Below, piece by piece: positions 53,087-62,120 of a DNA stretch of 64,000 bases (positions within the stretch are counted from its first letter, which is position 1; each line of letters starts with the position of its first letter). The stretch lies in contig NZ_JACOPD010000002.1 of NCBI RefSeq assembly GCF_014287955.1, forward strand, positions 124,001-188,000, given 5' to 3'. The DNA is from Lachnospira hominis (ex Liu et al. 2021). GTDB taxonomy: Bacteria; Bacillota; Clostridia; Lachnospirales; Lachnospiraceae. Below the pieces are notes generated by a model, which saw only the letters and a list, made by a program, of their open reading frames with translations, was not told where the DNA came from and ran no database searches. The position numbers and the translations under genes were made by a program.

Positions 53087-53110
53087 AAATTTTTTAAAAT
53101 GAGGGTTATT

Positions 53111-53851
53111 ATGTCAGATTATAACAATACACACAGTAACAATACTAATGACGATTTATATGATGATGACTATATTACATATGAAGAAACAAATGATGAT
53201 GATTATATAGATGATGATGTTCTTGATCCGGAATTAGATGATTTCGATATTTATAGACAAAATCATTCTACAAACAAAAAATCATCATTAAATAAACAAA
53301 AACCAAAGCTCAATCCTTTTGTTGAAGAGGCTTTAAGCATAATCAAACTAATTGCCGTTGCATTTATAATAGCATTTATTTTTACACAATATATTATTGT
53401 AAATGCCGAAGTACCTACAGGTTCAATGAAAAATACCATCATGGAGGGTGACAGGCTTATCGGTTTCAGATTATCTTATTTGTTCAGCAAACCTGAACGT
53501 GGCGATGTAATAATTTTCAAATATCCTGATGATGAAAAACAAAATTTTGTCAAACGTGTAATCGGAATACCAGGTGATGTCGTTCAGATTATTCATGGAA
53601 AAGTTTATGTCAATGGTAATGAGCTGGATGAACCTTATTTACGTGAACCTATGAACGATAATGAAGAAGAACAGGTGTTTGTTGTTCCTGAAGGTCACTA
53701 TTTCGTAATGGGTGATAACCGTAATGATTCTTTGGATTCAAGATATTGGAAAACAAGTAATTATGTTTCAGAAAAGAAAATTCTTGCAAAAGTAATATTC
53801 AGATATTACAACCAGTCAAGACATAAAATTAATTTCAAATTATTTAATTAA
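53111..53851 (+). CDS. lepB: signal peptidase I
   Basis: This membrane protease removes signal peptides of exported proteins. It is 246 residues. The first 75 residues are a very acidic, Asp/Asn/Tyr-rich cytoplasmic tail (DDD and EE clusters), followed by one membrane segment (about 82-104). The catalytic Ser is in VPTGSMKNTI and the catalytic Lys in NFVKRVIGIPGD; MGDNRNDSLDSRYW is box E. The start at 53111 has GAGGG about 5 nt upstream; a frame back to 53066 lies in the htpG terminator. Confidence 0.94.
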   Translation: MSDYNNTHSNNTNDDLYDDDYITYEETNDDDYIDDDVLDPELDDFDIYRQNHSTNKKSSLNKQKPKLNPFVEEALSIIKLIAVAFIIAFIFTQYIIVNAEVPTGSMKNTIMEGDRLIGFRLSYLFSKPERGDVIIFKYPDDEKQNFVKRVIGIPGDVVQIIHGKVYVNGNELDEPYLREPMNDNEEEQVFVVPEGHYFVMGDNRNDSLDSRYWKTSNYVSEKKILAKVIFRYYNQSRHKINFKLFN

Positions 53852-53968
53852 TTTTCATTTAATTGATTTGAATAAACTACACATTTTTGCACATATTAAA
53901 CATGTTCGGAATATCCGGACATGTTTTTTTTCGCGGAAATAATTATTTACGCAGAACAGGAGGATTTT

Positions 53969-54283
53969 ATGACCACTTTAGGATGTAATGTAAACGCATG
54001 TTCACACAACAAAGACAATTGCTGCTGCCTTTCATCAATCGAAGTTCATGGAAACAGTGCATGTAAATGTGATGAAACATGCTGCGGTAGTTTCTACGAA
54101 GCCGACAGTGAAACAGCAAAAAACGCAAGCGAATCTCCTAAAATCAATCTAAGCATCTCATGTGAGGCTTCTAATTGTGTATATAACGAAGACAAAAAAT
54201 GTAGTGCCGACCATATCGATATCTCAGGCATCTGTGCACAGGATGCATCAGAAACTGTCTGTGCTTCATTTAAGTGTAAGTAG
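53969..54283 (+). CDS. tandem DUF1540 cysteine-rich protein
   Basis: This 104-residue protein is made of two Cys-rich units. Residues about 3-42 are LGCNVNACSHNKDNCCC...CKCDETCCGSFY, and about 62-104 are ISCEASNCVYNEDKKC...CAQDASETVCASFKC. Each has the C-x4-C...C...C layout of DUF1540, presumed metal-binding. The ATG at 53969 has AGGAGG 5 nt upstream; a frame starting at 53921 lacks a site. It is a single-gene unit ending in a hairpin. Confidence 0.85.
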   Translation: MTTLGCNVNACSHNKDNCCCLSSIEVHGNSACKCDETCCGSFYEADSETAKNASESPKINLSISCEASNCVYNEDKKCSADHIDISGICAQDASETVCASFKCK

Positions 54284-54331
54284 TATAAATAATGGGAGAA
54301 ACGTGTACCGCAAGGTGCACTATAAATAATA

Positions 54332-54356
54332 GGAAGTCCGCCATAAGCGGACTTCC
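54332..54356. terminator. convergent hairpin between the DUF1540 and GGDEF genes
   Basis: GGAAGTCCGC and GCGGACTTCC form a perfect 10-bp stem with a 5-nt loop, placed between the two convergent genes. T tracts are weak on both sides. Confidence 0.7.
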
Positions 54357-54358
54357 CA

Positions 54359-56065
54359 TTATTTATCAGAAAAGTGATAATTATTTCCACCAAGTTTTTT
54401 AATAAAATACATTGCCTCATCTGCAGCCGATACAATAGAATCTTCATTTGTTCCATTCTCGGGCACAATTGCAATTCCAAGACTTGAATGAATATTTATC
54501 ATCGCATTGTCAACTTCATATGATTCTTTAAAAGAATCAATTATACGCTGTGCATACTGCCCTACAACGTTATAATCATGACTGTCAACGATAACAGTAA
54601 ATTCATCGCCTGCAAATCTGTATACACGGAACAGATTATCATTTATCTTTTGTATTCTCCGGGCAACTTCCCTTAGAACCATATCTCCGCTATTATGTCC
54701 GTAGGTATCATTAATATGCTTAAATTTATCAATATCAAACAAAAATACACTAAATTGCTTATTATCGCCAAAATACTTTATCAAATCTTCCTTAAATGCC
54801 ATTCTGTTCGGAAGACCTGTCAACATATCATGATTTGCAAGTTTTTCATATTTTTCCGTTGAAATACTTAAATTCTTATTTATCTTCTCTTTATGCATAT
54901 TAGATGCAAACAGGCATACAGATATAACAATTAGAATTGCTATTATAATTCCAGAAAAGATAATAATATCCCTATTTCTTTCAAAAAAATTCTGTTCATG
55001 ATTGATAATAATTGCAGTTTTAGGAAGCAATTTTGATGAAACTTCATATTTTTTCATAACATTCTCATCAAACATAATCACTCTCGGCGGTTCTGTCTGT
55101 ACTTCAATACTTGAAACATCTGTACCATTAAAATACTGCTGTACCATTGACGCCGCAATTTTTGCCATCTCCTTCTGAGATACCATCTCACCACCGATAA
55201 CGCCTTTTCCCATACCTATAGACACAATACTGAATGTAGGAACAGGTGCATTTTCTGATACAAGCTTTATTCCCTGTGAATCTATATATGTATTTCCGTC
55301 TTTATCACTGCTGCACATTATATATATAAGAATCGTATCCGAATCAAGACTTTTTATTTTTTCAATCAAATCATGCTGACTTAGTTTTGATGCATTAATT
55401 TCATCAAACTCATATTGCGGATAAATATTTTTATATTTATAATACTGTATTCTCTCACCCCTACCGGTAACAGTATCATCAAGAATTGCAACAATCTTTC
55501 TGGCATCCGGAATAATCTTTGATACAGCCTTAATTGTATTTTTGTATGAAAGACTTTCAACGACACCTGTAATCTGTGATGATGCTGAGACTTCAACTGC
55601 CTTATCACCATTGTTGACACCTTCAAAAAATATCGGAATATCTTTAAATAATGTATCCTTATTATCTACAGCAAAATTAAATGCTGCATCATCACCGACG
55701 ATAATTGCATCATATGGTTCAACCTCGCCAAGATAATAAACCATATGCCTGTAAAAATCATCAACACTTTCTGATGATGTCAGATTTTTTGAATCCATAA
55801 ACTTATAATCAATAACTACATCTTCATTAAGTACTTCTTTTATACCGGCAATCTGTTCAGGCACTGTTTCCCATGCATATGAATATGAGCTTATAAAAAG
55901 GACTCTCTTTTTTGCAGCATACTTGTGCTGATTTTCTTCCTGTGCATAAACACTCTTGTATAATAATGACATACTGCTCACTGCACTTATCATTATTATA
56001 ATAAATAATATTGCTTTTAGAATTCTACTTCTTTTTAATCTGTCAGTTCCAAAAAAGCTTTTCAT
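54359..56065 (-). CDS. ABC-binding-protein-like sensor with GGDEF cyclase domain
   Basis: This 568-residue membrane protein has a first membrane segment or signal at about 18-38. An extracytoplasmic domain of the ABC_sub_bind type follows (about 48-335: VLFISSYSYAWETVPEQIAGI, DAIIVGDDAAFNF, IPIFFEGVNNGD). A second membrane segment lies at about 360-382. The GGDEF domain (about 405-565) has DMLTGLPNRMAF, FDIDKFKHINDTYGHNSGD and RFAGDEFTVI. AGDEF in place of GGDEF is a known active variant, so it likely makes cyclic-di-GMP in response to a bound ligand. The start at 56065 has AGGAGAG upstream. Confidence 0.87.
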   Translation of the reverse strand: MKSFFGTDRLKRSRILKAILFIIIMISAVSSMSLLYKSVYAQEENQHKYAAKKRVLFISSYSYAWETVPEQIAGIKEVLNEDVVIDYKFMDSKNLTSSESVDDFYRHMVYYLGEVEPYDAIIVGDDAAFNFAVDNKDTLFKDIPIFFEGVNNGDKAVEVSASSQITGVVESLSYKNTIKAVSKIIPDARKIVAILDDTVTGRGERIQYYKYKNIYPQYEFDEINASKLSQHDLIEKIKSLDSDTILIYIMCSSDKDGNTYIDSQGIKLVSENAPVPTFSIVSIGMGKGVIGGEMVSQKEMAKIAASMVQQYFNGTDVSSIEVQTEPPRVIMFDENVMKKYEVSSKLLPKTAIIINHEQNFFERNRDIIIFSGIIIAILIVISVCLFASNMHKEKINKNLSISTEKYEKLANHDMLTGLPNRMAFKEDLIKYFGDNKQFSVFLFDIDKFKHINDTYGHNSGDMVLREVARRIQKINDNLFRVYRFAGDEFTVIVDSHDYNVVGQYAQRIIDSFKESYEVDNAMINIHSSLGIAIVPENGTNEDSIVSAADEAMYFIKKLGGNNYHFSDK

Positions 56066-56123
56066 ATTCTCTCCTGTCTCTGACACCGCCCCTGTACTTA
56101 TGCGTTGCCGGTATTTTTATATT

Positions 56124-57827
56124 TTATCTTTGATATCTTTTTAATATCTCATATACCTCTTCCTGCGTAGCACATTTCATAACTTCATCTGCAACTTTAT
56201 CTGCCTCAGCTTTTGTCCATTTTGCAATCTGTGCACGCGTCCTTAAAATTGATGATGCATTTACACTAAATTCCTTTAATCCAAATGATATAAGAAGTGG
56301 TGTAAGAAGTGGATCTGCAGCAGCTTCGCCACACATTCCCGCTATAATATTCTCATTTGCAGCTGCACTTATAATTCTTTTAATTGAACGTATAACTGCA
56401 GGATTGTATACAGAATATAAATATGCAACCTTTGAATTGCCACGGTCAACAGCCATTGTATACTGTGTAAGATCGTTTGTACCGATACTGAAAAAATCGG
56501 CTTCTTTTGCAAGCAGATCAGCGATTTCACTTGCCGCTGGAGTTTCAATCATAACACCGACACTTATATTTTTATCATAAGGTATATTTTCCCTATCCAG
56601 GTCAGCTTTGATATCTTCAACTAAAACTTTTACTTCTCTCAGCTCATTTACACACGTAACAAGAGGTATCATTATCTTTATTTTACCAAATACACTTGCT
56701 CTAATCAATGCTCTTAATTGAATTTTATACATTTCTTTTCTGTCAAGACAATATCTGACTGCCCTGAATCCAAGAAATGGATTATCCTCTTTTTCCATTC
56801 CAAGATATGGAATATTTTTGTCTCCTCCAACATCAAGCGTTCGTATTATTACTTCTTTTCCATCCATCATAACAGCTGTCTTTTTATATGCTTCAAATTG
56901 CTCTTCTTCCGATGGAATCTGCGTATTTTCCATAAATAAAAATTCTGTTCTGAAAAGTCCGATGCCTTCACCGTCATTATCTTTGACATTTTTTGCATCT
57001 TCCGGTTTCCCTATATTTCCAAACAGTTCTATCTCAATAGAATCAGCTGTTTTTGTAGCTTTGTTTCTGTATTTATTTAATTCTTCTTTATCTTTAAGAT
57101 ATTTTTCTTTCTTTGCTGTATATTCTGTAATCTCTTCTTTTGACGGATTAAGAATGACACATCCTTCTTTTCCGTCAATTACTGCCTCCATCCCATCTCT
57201 TGCATTGTCGGTTATATCATCTACGCTGAACACTCCCGGTATTTCCAAAGCTCTTGCAAGTATAGCAGAATGTGATGTAAATCCTCCTGCCTGTGTTATG
57301 ATGCCTTCTACATTTTCCTTTACAATTCCGGCAGTCATTGAAGGTGTTAAATCTTTTGCAACAATTATGCTGCCTTTAGGCACTTCGCTTATATCAATAT
57401 CTCTGTCTCCTGTAAGAATTTTTAACAGACGAAGCCTGATATCTTTAATATCCGCCGCTCTCTGGACTGTAAGCTCATCATCTGTCATTGTAAACATTTC
57501 AATAAACTGTTCACATACTTTATCAACAGCTTCTTCTGCACACATTCCGCTGTTTATCTTATCTTTAATTTCATCCTGCATAAACGGGTCTGACAGCATT
57601 ATTATATGTCCCTCTATAATTTCTGCATTCTTTTCTCCTGCTGTTTTTCTCATATGTTCAGCCATTTTTGTTGTTTTTTCAATAAATTTATCAACTGCCT
57701 GTAAAAACCGTTTTATTTCATTTTCTTTATTCTCTGGCGATTTTATCTCGTACACAGGCATATCATTTTTTATAATAACAATTTTTCCGATTCCATAGCC
57801 CGAAGACCCACCAATTCCTTTATACAT
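56124..57827 (-). CDS. ptsI: PTS enzyme I
   Basis: This phosphoenolpyruvate-protein phosphotransferase is 567 residues. The N-terminal HPr-binding and phospho-His domain has QAGGFTSHSAILARAL (active His about 188). The PEP-binding barrel has LFRTEFLFME, IRTLDVGGDKNIPYL, FFSIGTNDLTQY and GMCGEAAADP with the catalytic Cys. It transfers phosphate from PEP to HPr, encoded just upstream. It is the last gene of the fru operon, with AAGGAGG before the ATG. Confidence 0.96.
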   Translation of the reverse strand: MYKGIGGSSGYGIGKIVIIKNDMPVYEIKSPENKENEIKRFLQAVDKFIEKTTKMAEHMRKTAGEKNAEIIEGHIIMLSDPFMQDEIKDKINSGMCAEEAVDKVCEQFIEMFTMTDDELTVQRAADIKDIRLRLLKILTGDRDIDISEVPKGSIIVAKDLTPSMTAGIVKENVEGIITQAGGFTSHSAILARALEIPGVFSVDDITDNARDGMEAVIDGKEGCVILNPSKEEITEYTAKKEKYLKDKEELNKYRNKATKTADSIEIELFGNIGKPEDAKNVKDNDGEGIGLFRTEFLFMENTQIPSEEEQFEAYKKTAVMMDGKEVIIRTLDVGGDKNIPYLGMEKEDNPFLGFRAVRYCLDRKEMYKIQLRALIRASVFGKIKIMIPLVTCVNELREVKVLVEDIKADLDRENIPYDKNISVGVMIETPAASEIADLLAKEADFFSIGTNDLTQYTMAVDRGNSKVAYLYSVYNPAVIRSIKRIISAAANENIIAGMCGEAAADPLLTPLLISFGLKEFSVNASSILRTRAQIAKWTKAEADKVADEVMKCATQEEVYEILKRYQR

Positions 57828-57856
57828 AACTGCCTCCTTTTAACTCCTAAACCACA

Positions 57857-57884
57857 AAGCCGCCGGAACATGAACCGGCGGCTT
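57857..57884. repeat. GC-rich hairpin between ptsH and ptsI
   Basis: AAGCCGCCGG and CCGGCGGCTT form a perfect 10-bp stem with an 8-nt loop, 29-56 bp before ptsI. On the minus strand only a broken T tract follows (TTTGTGGTTT). It may attenuate or process the transcript between the two genes. Confidence 0.65.
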
Positions 57885-57903
57885 ATCAATAGCTATACGT
57901 ACT

Positions 57904-58167
57904 TTATTCTCCAAGTCCCGATTCAATTAATACGGCAATGCTTTCACAAGCCTCCTGCTCATCAGCACCATCACATTCAACTTCTATCTGGGAACCACAT
58001 TTCATACATCCCGCAATAATATTCATAACACTCTTGGCATTAATCTTTTTTCCATTAAATACCAGACTAATATTACTTTTATATTTTGCCGCTTCTTTAG
58101 CAAGCACGCCTGCCGGACGCATATGAAGTCCCTGTTCATTTTTAATCACCACTGTTTTTGATACCAT
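57904..58167 (-). CDS. ptsH: HPr phosphocarrier protein
   Basis: This is the 87-residue phosphocarrier between enzyme I and sugar-specific enzymes II. It has EQGLHMRPAG with active His15 and Arg17 and KINAKSVMNII with regulatory Ser46, the target of HPr kinase in Firmicutes. Both sites are intact, unlike the paralogue at 34135-34386. It lies between fruA and ptsI, an arrangement in which the general PTS enzymes are transcribed with a fructose system. Confidence 0.95.
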   Translation of the reverse strand: MVSKTVVIKNEQGLHMRPAGVLAKEAAKYKSNISLVFNGKKINAKSVMNIIAGCMKCGSQIEVECDGADEQEACESIAVLIESGLGE

Positions 58168-58202
58168 AATAATTCTCCTGTCTGTTCATTACGCTTTTAT
58201 TT

Positions 58203-60152
58203 TCACTTTACTTTTTTCTTTAATGCTGAAAGAATTAATGCTCCAACTATACTTCCTACTGCAAGTGCAACTATATACATAAGCCAGTTGCCAACAACCG
58301 GAAATACAAATACACCACCATGAGGTGCCCTCAATGTACATCCAAATGCCATTGACAGACCACCTGCAACTGCCGAACCAACAATACAGCTTGGAATTAC
58401 TCTTAATGGATCAGATGCTGCATATGGAATTGCTCCTTCTGATATAAAACATAATCCCATAATATAGTTTACCACGCCATTTCTTCTTTCTTCATCATTC
58501 CATTTATTCTTAAAAAATGTTGTTGACAATGCAATAGCTATCGGTGGTACCATTCCACCAATCATTACAGCTGCCATAACATCAAAGTTACCTGTAGCAA
58601 GCGACGCAGTACCAAATACATATGCAGCCTTATTTACCGGTCCACCCATATCAACGCTCATCATGCCTGCAACAATTATTCCAAGAAGAACTTTTGATGT
58701 ATTTCCCATGCCATCAAGCCAATTGCTTATTCCTGTATTAATCCAGCCCATAGCAGGATTAACAGCACACATTACAAGTCCTATAATTATAATTCCGCCG
58801 AGAGGATATATAAGCATCGGTCTTATTCCGTCCATACTCTTTGGAAGCTTTCTGGTTATCTTCTCCAGAAGAAGAACAACATATCCTGCAACGAAACCTG
58901 CCAGAAGTGCTGCTAGAAATCCTCCTGAAATTCCGACTGTCTTACCCTGTGCAAGATCCACAAAATTAGTTCCGTTCATTGCAAGCACACCACCGGCAAA
59001 ACCAACTGCAAGTCCGGGTCTGTCTGCTATTGATGATGCAATAAATGCGGCAAGTATCGGTAACATAAATGCAAAAGCTGCATTGCCTGTTGTCTTGAAA
59101 AATGCAGCAGCAGGCGTATTCATACCGAAATTAGACGGGTCAATTGAATAATCATCAAGAAGAAATGCAAGTGCAATCATTATTCCGCCGCCAATTACAA
59201 ATGGAAGCATATGCGAAACACCATTCATAAGATGTTTGTATATTACATGCCATACGCCTTCTTTTTCACCTGATGAAAGGCTTTCCTTTTGTCCACCCTC
59301 CTCATGGTACACCGGAACTTTCTTTTCTACAATTTTGGTAATCAACTCTTCCGGTTTATGAATTCCATCCGATACTTTCGTAAACAATACCGGTTTTCCG
59401 TCAAATCTTGCTGTTTCTACATTTTTATCAGCTGCAACAATTATGCCATCGCACGCTTCTATTTCCTCAGCTGTAAGTGCATTCTTTACACCGCCCGAAC
59501 CATTAGTCTCGGCTTTCAGGCTGTAACCCATATTTTCTCCAGCTTTCTGCAATGCTTCTGCCGCCATATATGTATGGGCGATTCCAGTTGGACATGCAGT
59601 TACAGCCAGTACACGATACTTTGCATTATTGTCATTTTGTCTAATCTGCTTTTCTCTTTGTTCTTTTTCATCTAAAGATTCTTCATCACCATATTTTTCT
59701 GATTCTTTTTCATCAATCACAGCCAAAAATTCCTGTTTGCTTTTTGCATTCAAAAGCTTATTTTTAAAATCTTCATCCATAAGAAGAACCATAAGGCGTG
59801 ATAAAACCTCAAGGTGAACATCCGCACCGTCCTCAGGTGCTGCTATCATAAAAAACAGATTGGACGGCTGTCCGTCAAGTGCTTCATAATCAACTCCATC
59901 CGGTACTGTAATTGCTGCAAGTCCTGGTCTTTTTACTGCACTGCATTTTGCATGAGGAATTGCTATTCCTTCGCCAACAGCTGTTGACCCCTGCTCCTCT
60001 CTTGCTTTTATGGCCTGTGTATACTCAGCCTTGTCTGACAGATTTCCTGCTTTTTCATGAAGGTTTACCAAAATCTCAATAGCAGATGATTTGTCCTTAA
60101 CTGAAACACCAAGCTCAATTCCCGATTCATTTAATAATTCTGTAATCTTCAT
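58203..60152 (-). CDS. fruA: PTS fructose transporter subunit IIABC
   Basis: This protein imports fructose as fructose-1-phosphate. It is 649 residues in the order EIIA-EIIB-EIIC. EIIA (about 1-150) has the phospho-His in VGEGIAIPHAKC. EIIB (about 175-280) has the phospho-Cys in VTACPTGIAHTYMAAEAL. EIIC (about 305-645) has about nine membrane segments, including GGPVNKAAYVFG and EGAIPYAASDPLRVIP. The start is the ATG at 60152, with GGAAG close by; an ATG at 60164 overlaps the AAAGG site. It is preceded by fruK. Confidence 0.95.
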   Translation of the reverse strand: MKITELLNESGIELGVSVKDKSSAIEILVNLHEKAGNLSDKAEYTQAIKAREEQGSTAVGEGIAIPHAKCSAVKRPGLAAITVPDGVDYEALDGQPSNLFFMIAAPEDGADVHLEVLSRLMVLLMDEDFKNKLLNAKSKQEFLAVIDEKESEKYGDEESLDEKEQREKQIRQNDNNAKYRVLAVTACPTGIAHTYMAAEALQKAGENMGYSLKAETNGSGGVKNALTAEEIEACDGIIVAADKNVETARFDGKPVLFTKVSDGIHKPEELITKIVEKKVPVYHEEGGQKESLSSGEKEGVWHVIYKHLMNGVSHMLPFVIGGGIMIALAFLLDDYSIDPSNFGMNTPAAAFFKTTGNAAFAFMLPILAAFIASSIADRPGLAVGFAGGVLAMNGTNFVDLAQGKTVGISGGFLAALLAGFVAGYVVLLLEKITRKLPKSMDGIRPMLIYPLGGIIIIGLVMCAVNPAMGWINTGISNWLDGMGNTSKVLLGIIVAGMMSVDMGGPVNKAAYVFGTASLATGNFDVMAAVMIGGMVPPIAIALSTTFFKNKWNDEERRNGVVNYIMGLCFISEGAIPYAASDPLRVIPSCIVGSAVAGGLSMAFGCTLRAPHGGVFVFPVVGNWLMYIVALAVGSIVGALILSALKKKVK

Positions 60153-60218
60153 GTCATCTTCCATCCTTTCTTTTTATTTTTTTATTTTTAACACATCTAT
60201 TATATGTGTCATTCACTG

Positions 60219-61121
60219 TTATAACTGTTTTAACAATTCTTCCGTCTTTTCCTTAGTGGCAAGCCCTTCCAGAAAAGCTGTGGCACCGCCTGCGGCAGTT
60301 GCATATTTTAGGGCTTTTTCGTAATTCCTGTCCTTAAAATAACTTGCAACAAACCCCGCAACCATCGAATCTCCTGCACCTACCGAATTAACAACCTGTC
60401 CCTTTGCAACGCCTATTTTATATACCTTTTTGTTTTCCGTAAAAAGCACCGCACCGTCACCTGCCATAGAGACAAGCACATTTTTTGCCCCCATATCCTG
60501 TAATTTACCTGCATAATAGTTCATCTGTTCTTCATCAAGTGATGTCTTGCCAAACATTTCCGCAAGTTCATGGTTATTCGGTTTAATAAGAAATGGTCTG
60601 TATTTTAATACATTCAGTAAAAGTTCTTTTGTAGCATCAACCACAACATTAACATTCTTCCCTGAAATTCTTTCTATAAACTGCTCATATATATCTTCAG
60701 GAACACTTTTTGGTATCGCCCCTGCAAGTATCAGCATATCGCCATCTTTTATTTTCTCCAGTTTCTTAAAAAGCTTTTCAAGCTCATCTTTTGAAATTTC
60801 GGGACCTGCCGCATTAATATCCGTTTCCTTTGTGCCCTTAACTTTAACATTTATTCTGCTTAATCCACTGTTAAGATGTATAAAATCCGTCTGAACACCC
60901 AGATTTTTTACGCCACTTTCAATCTCTTCACCTGTAAATCCCGCAACGAAACCTAATGCTATACTTTCAACGCCAAGATTATGCAATACAGTCGAAACAT
61001 TAATTCCTTTTCCGCCATATAAAACATATTCACCATGGCTTCTGTTTACCTGACCAGCTGTAAGATTATCAACATGCATCGCATAGTCAATTGCAGGATT
61101 CAGTGTAACCGTATAAATCAT
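60219..61121 (-). CDS. fruK: 1-phosphofructokinase
   Basis: This PfkB/ribokinase-family enzyme phosphorylates fructose-1-phosphate to fructose-1,6-bisphosphate. It is 300 residues. It shows TVTLNPAIDYAMHVDNL, the GGKGINVS substrate loop (about 37), LAGAIPKSV, FLIKPNNHELAEMFG and the catalytic anion hole VNSVGAGDSMVAGF (Asp). The start overlaps the fruR stop (ATGA). It belongs with FruA in the pathway from external fructose to glycolysis. Confidence 0.95.
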   Translation of the reverse strand: MIYTVTLNPAIDYAMHVDNLTAGQVNRSHGEYVLYGGKGINVSTVLHNLGVESIALGFVAGFTGEEIESGVKNLGVQTDFIHLNSGLSRINVKVKGTKETDINAAGPEISKDELEKLFKKLEKIKDGDMLILAGAIPKSVPEDIYEQFIERISGKNVNVVVDATKELLLNVLKYRPFLIKPNNHELAEMFGKTSLDEEQMNYYAGKLQDMGAKNVLVSMAGDGAVLFTENKKVYKIGVAKGQVVNSVGAGDSMVAGFVASYFKDRNYEKALKYATAAGGATAFLEGLATKEKTEELLKQL

Positions 61122-61873
61122 TCAACATGCACCTCCTTAATCAGAGTAAGTTCTTTATACTTATCTTTAACAATACCATCCGTTACAATACACGCTTTTT
61201 CTAACGGAGCAAATGTTACAGCTGTAACTTTGCCAAACTTTGTGTGGTCAGCAAGAACATAGCTCACATAACTGTGATTGACTGCTTCTTTTTTCAACAT
61301 TGCTTCATCTGTGTCAACTGTTGTAAATCCATGGAACGGATGTATTCCGTTAGCACCGATAAAAGATTTTGTAAAATTGAATTTTTTTATGCTCTCAACA
61401 GCCTCACTGCCGACAACTGCCTCAGTCTTTGCTCTTATAAGTCCACCCGCCATATAAGTTTTAAATCCTTTAGATATCAGTTTTTTTGCATGTACAATTC
61501 CATTCGTAACAAATACGGCCGACACACTTATGTCTATATAATCAATAAGAAACTCTGTTGTAGTTCCTGCATCTATATATATAAAATCATCATTCTGGAT
61601 TGTTGAAGCTGCATACTCTGCTATAGCTTTCTTCTCTGCTACATTCTTTTCGTACTTGGTATCAACATCATCTTCAGATGTAAGGAACTCCTGTTCAACT
61701 GCTGCTGCACCTCCACGGATTCTCTTTACTTTTCCCAGTTCATCCAGTGCTGTCAGATCTCTTCTTATTGTTGCCGCTGATGCACCTATTTCATTCACCA
61801 GCTGCTCAACCGTCACAGCCTGATTCTTTTCAACTGCTTCAGTTATCAGTCTGTATCGTTCCTGTGTCAGCAT
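61118..61873 (-). CDS. fruR: DeoR-family regulator of the fructose operon
   Basis: This 251-residue repressor-type protein has an N-terminal winged helix (MLTQERYRLITEAVEKNQAV, VEQLVNEIGASAATIRRDLTALDELGKVKRIRGGA). A sugar-phosphate-sensing DeoR C domain follows, with YIDAGTTTEFLI, GGLIRAKTEAVVGSEAVE and VLADHTKFG. The start at 61873 has AGGGAG 9 nt upstream; the frame continues to 61942 through the promoter. Its likely operator is the TGATT array at 61931-61965, and fructose-1-phosphate is the probable inducer. Confidence 0.92.
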   Translation of the reverse strand: MLTQERYRLITEAVEKNQAVTVEQLVNEIGASAATIRRDLTALDELGKVKRIRGGAAAVEQEFLTSEDDVDTKYEKNVAEKKAIAEYAASTIQNDDFIYIDAGTTTEFLIDYIDISVSAVFVTNGIVHAKKLISKGFKTYMAGGLIRAKTEAVVGSEAVESIKKFNFTKSFIGANGIHPFHGFTTVDTDEAMLKKEAVNHSYVSYVLADHTKFGKVTAVTFAPLEKACIVTDGIVKDKYKELTLIKEVHVE

Positions 61874-61913
61874 TAATAACCACTCCCTTAAACCATTTTC
61901 TTTATCTATGATT

Positions 61914-61965
61914 AAAATATCACTCTTTTTAATCATTGTCAATCATTTTTAATCAAATTCAATCA
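61914..61965 (-). promoter_or_regulatory. fru promoter with TGATT tandem operator
   Basis: On the minus strand TGATT occurs four times at exactly 10-bp steps (plus-strand AATCA at 61931, 61941, 61951, 61961). More TGATT-like words lie near 61981. A promoter TTGACA (61937-61942), 17 bp, TATTTT (61914-61919) is embedded at the downstream end. The same-face array is what a DeoR-type repressor would read. Confidence 0.75.
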
Positions 61966-62006
61966 TATTTTTTCATTTTTTGATTGATTTTGATAGAATT
62001 CAAGTC

Positions 62007-62050
62007 AAAAAAAGAGAGAAACCGACATTAAATGTCAAGCTTCTCTCTTT
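62007..62050 (-). terminator. efp terminator
   Basis: On the minus strand AAAGAGAGAA (62041-62050) pairs with TTCTCTCTTT (62011-62020), followed by Ts. It lies about 70 bp after efp. Confidence 0.85.
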
Positions 62051-62120
62051 ATATTATTAATGTTATGAATTACAAATCCATCATGCACAGGCATAAAACT
62101 TAGTCTGCCAAATGATTAAA

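Noticed and set aside
56818..57798. 326-residue plus-strand frame opposite ptsI
   Set aside because: It is antisense to a well-conserved enzyme I; Ser/Ile-rich composition is typical of a reverse-frame shadow.
58663..59151. 162-residue plus-strand frame opposite fruA
   Set aside because: Antisense shadow of the EIIC domain; no ribosome site.
61874..61942. N-terminal extension of FruR
   Set aside because: It reads through the promoter and operator repeats, and AGGGAG marks the start at 61873.
61931..61965. Four 5-bp repeats at 10-bp steps as a CRISPR-like array
   Set aside because: Far too short and AT-rich; position over a promoter next to a DeoR gene fits an operator. No CRISPR array or cas gene was seen in the window.
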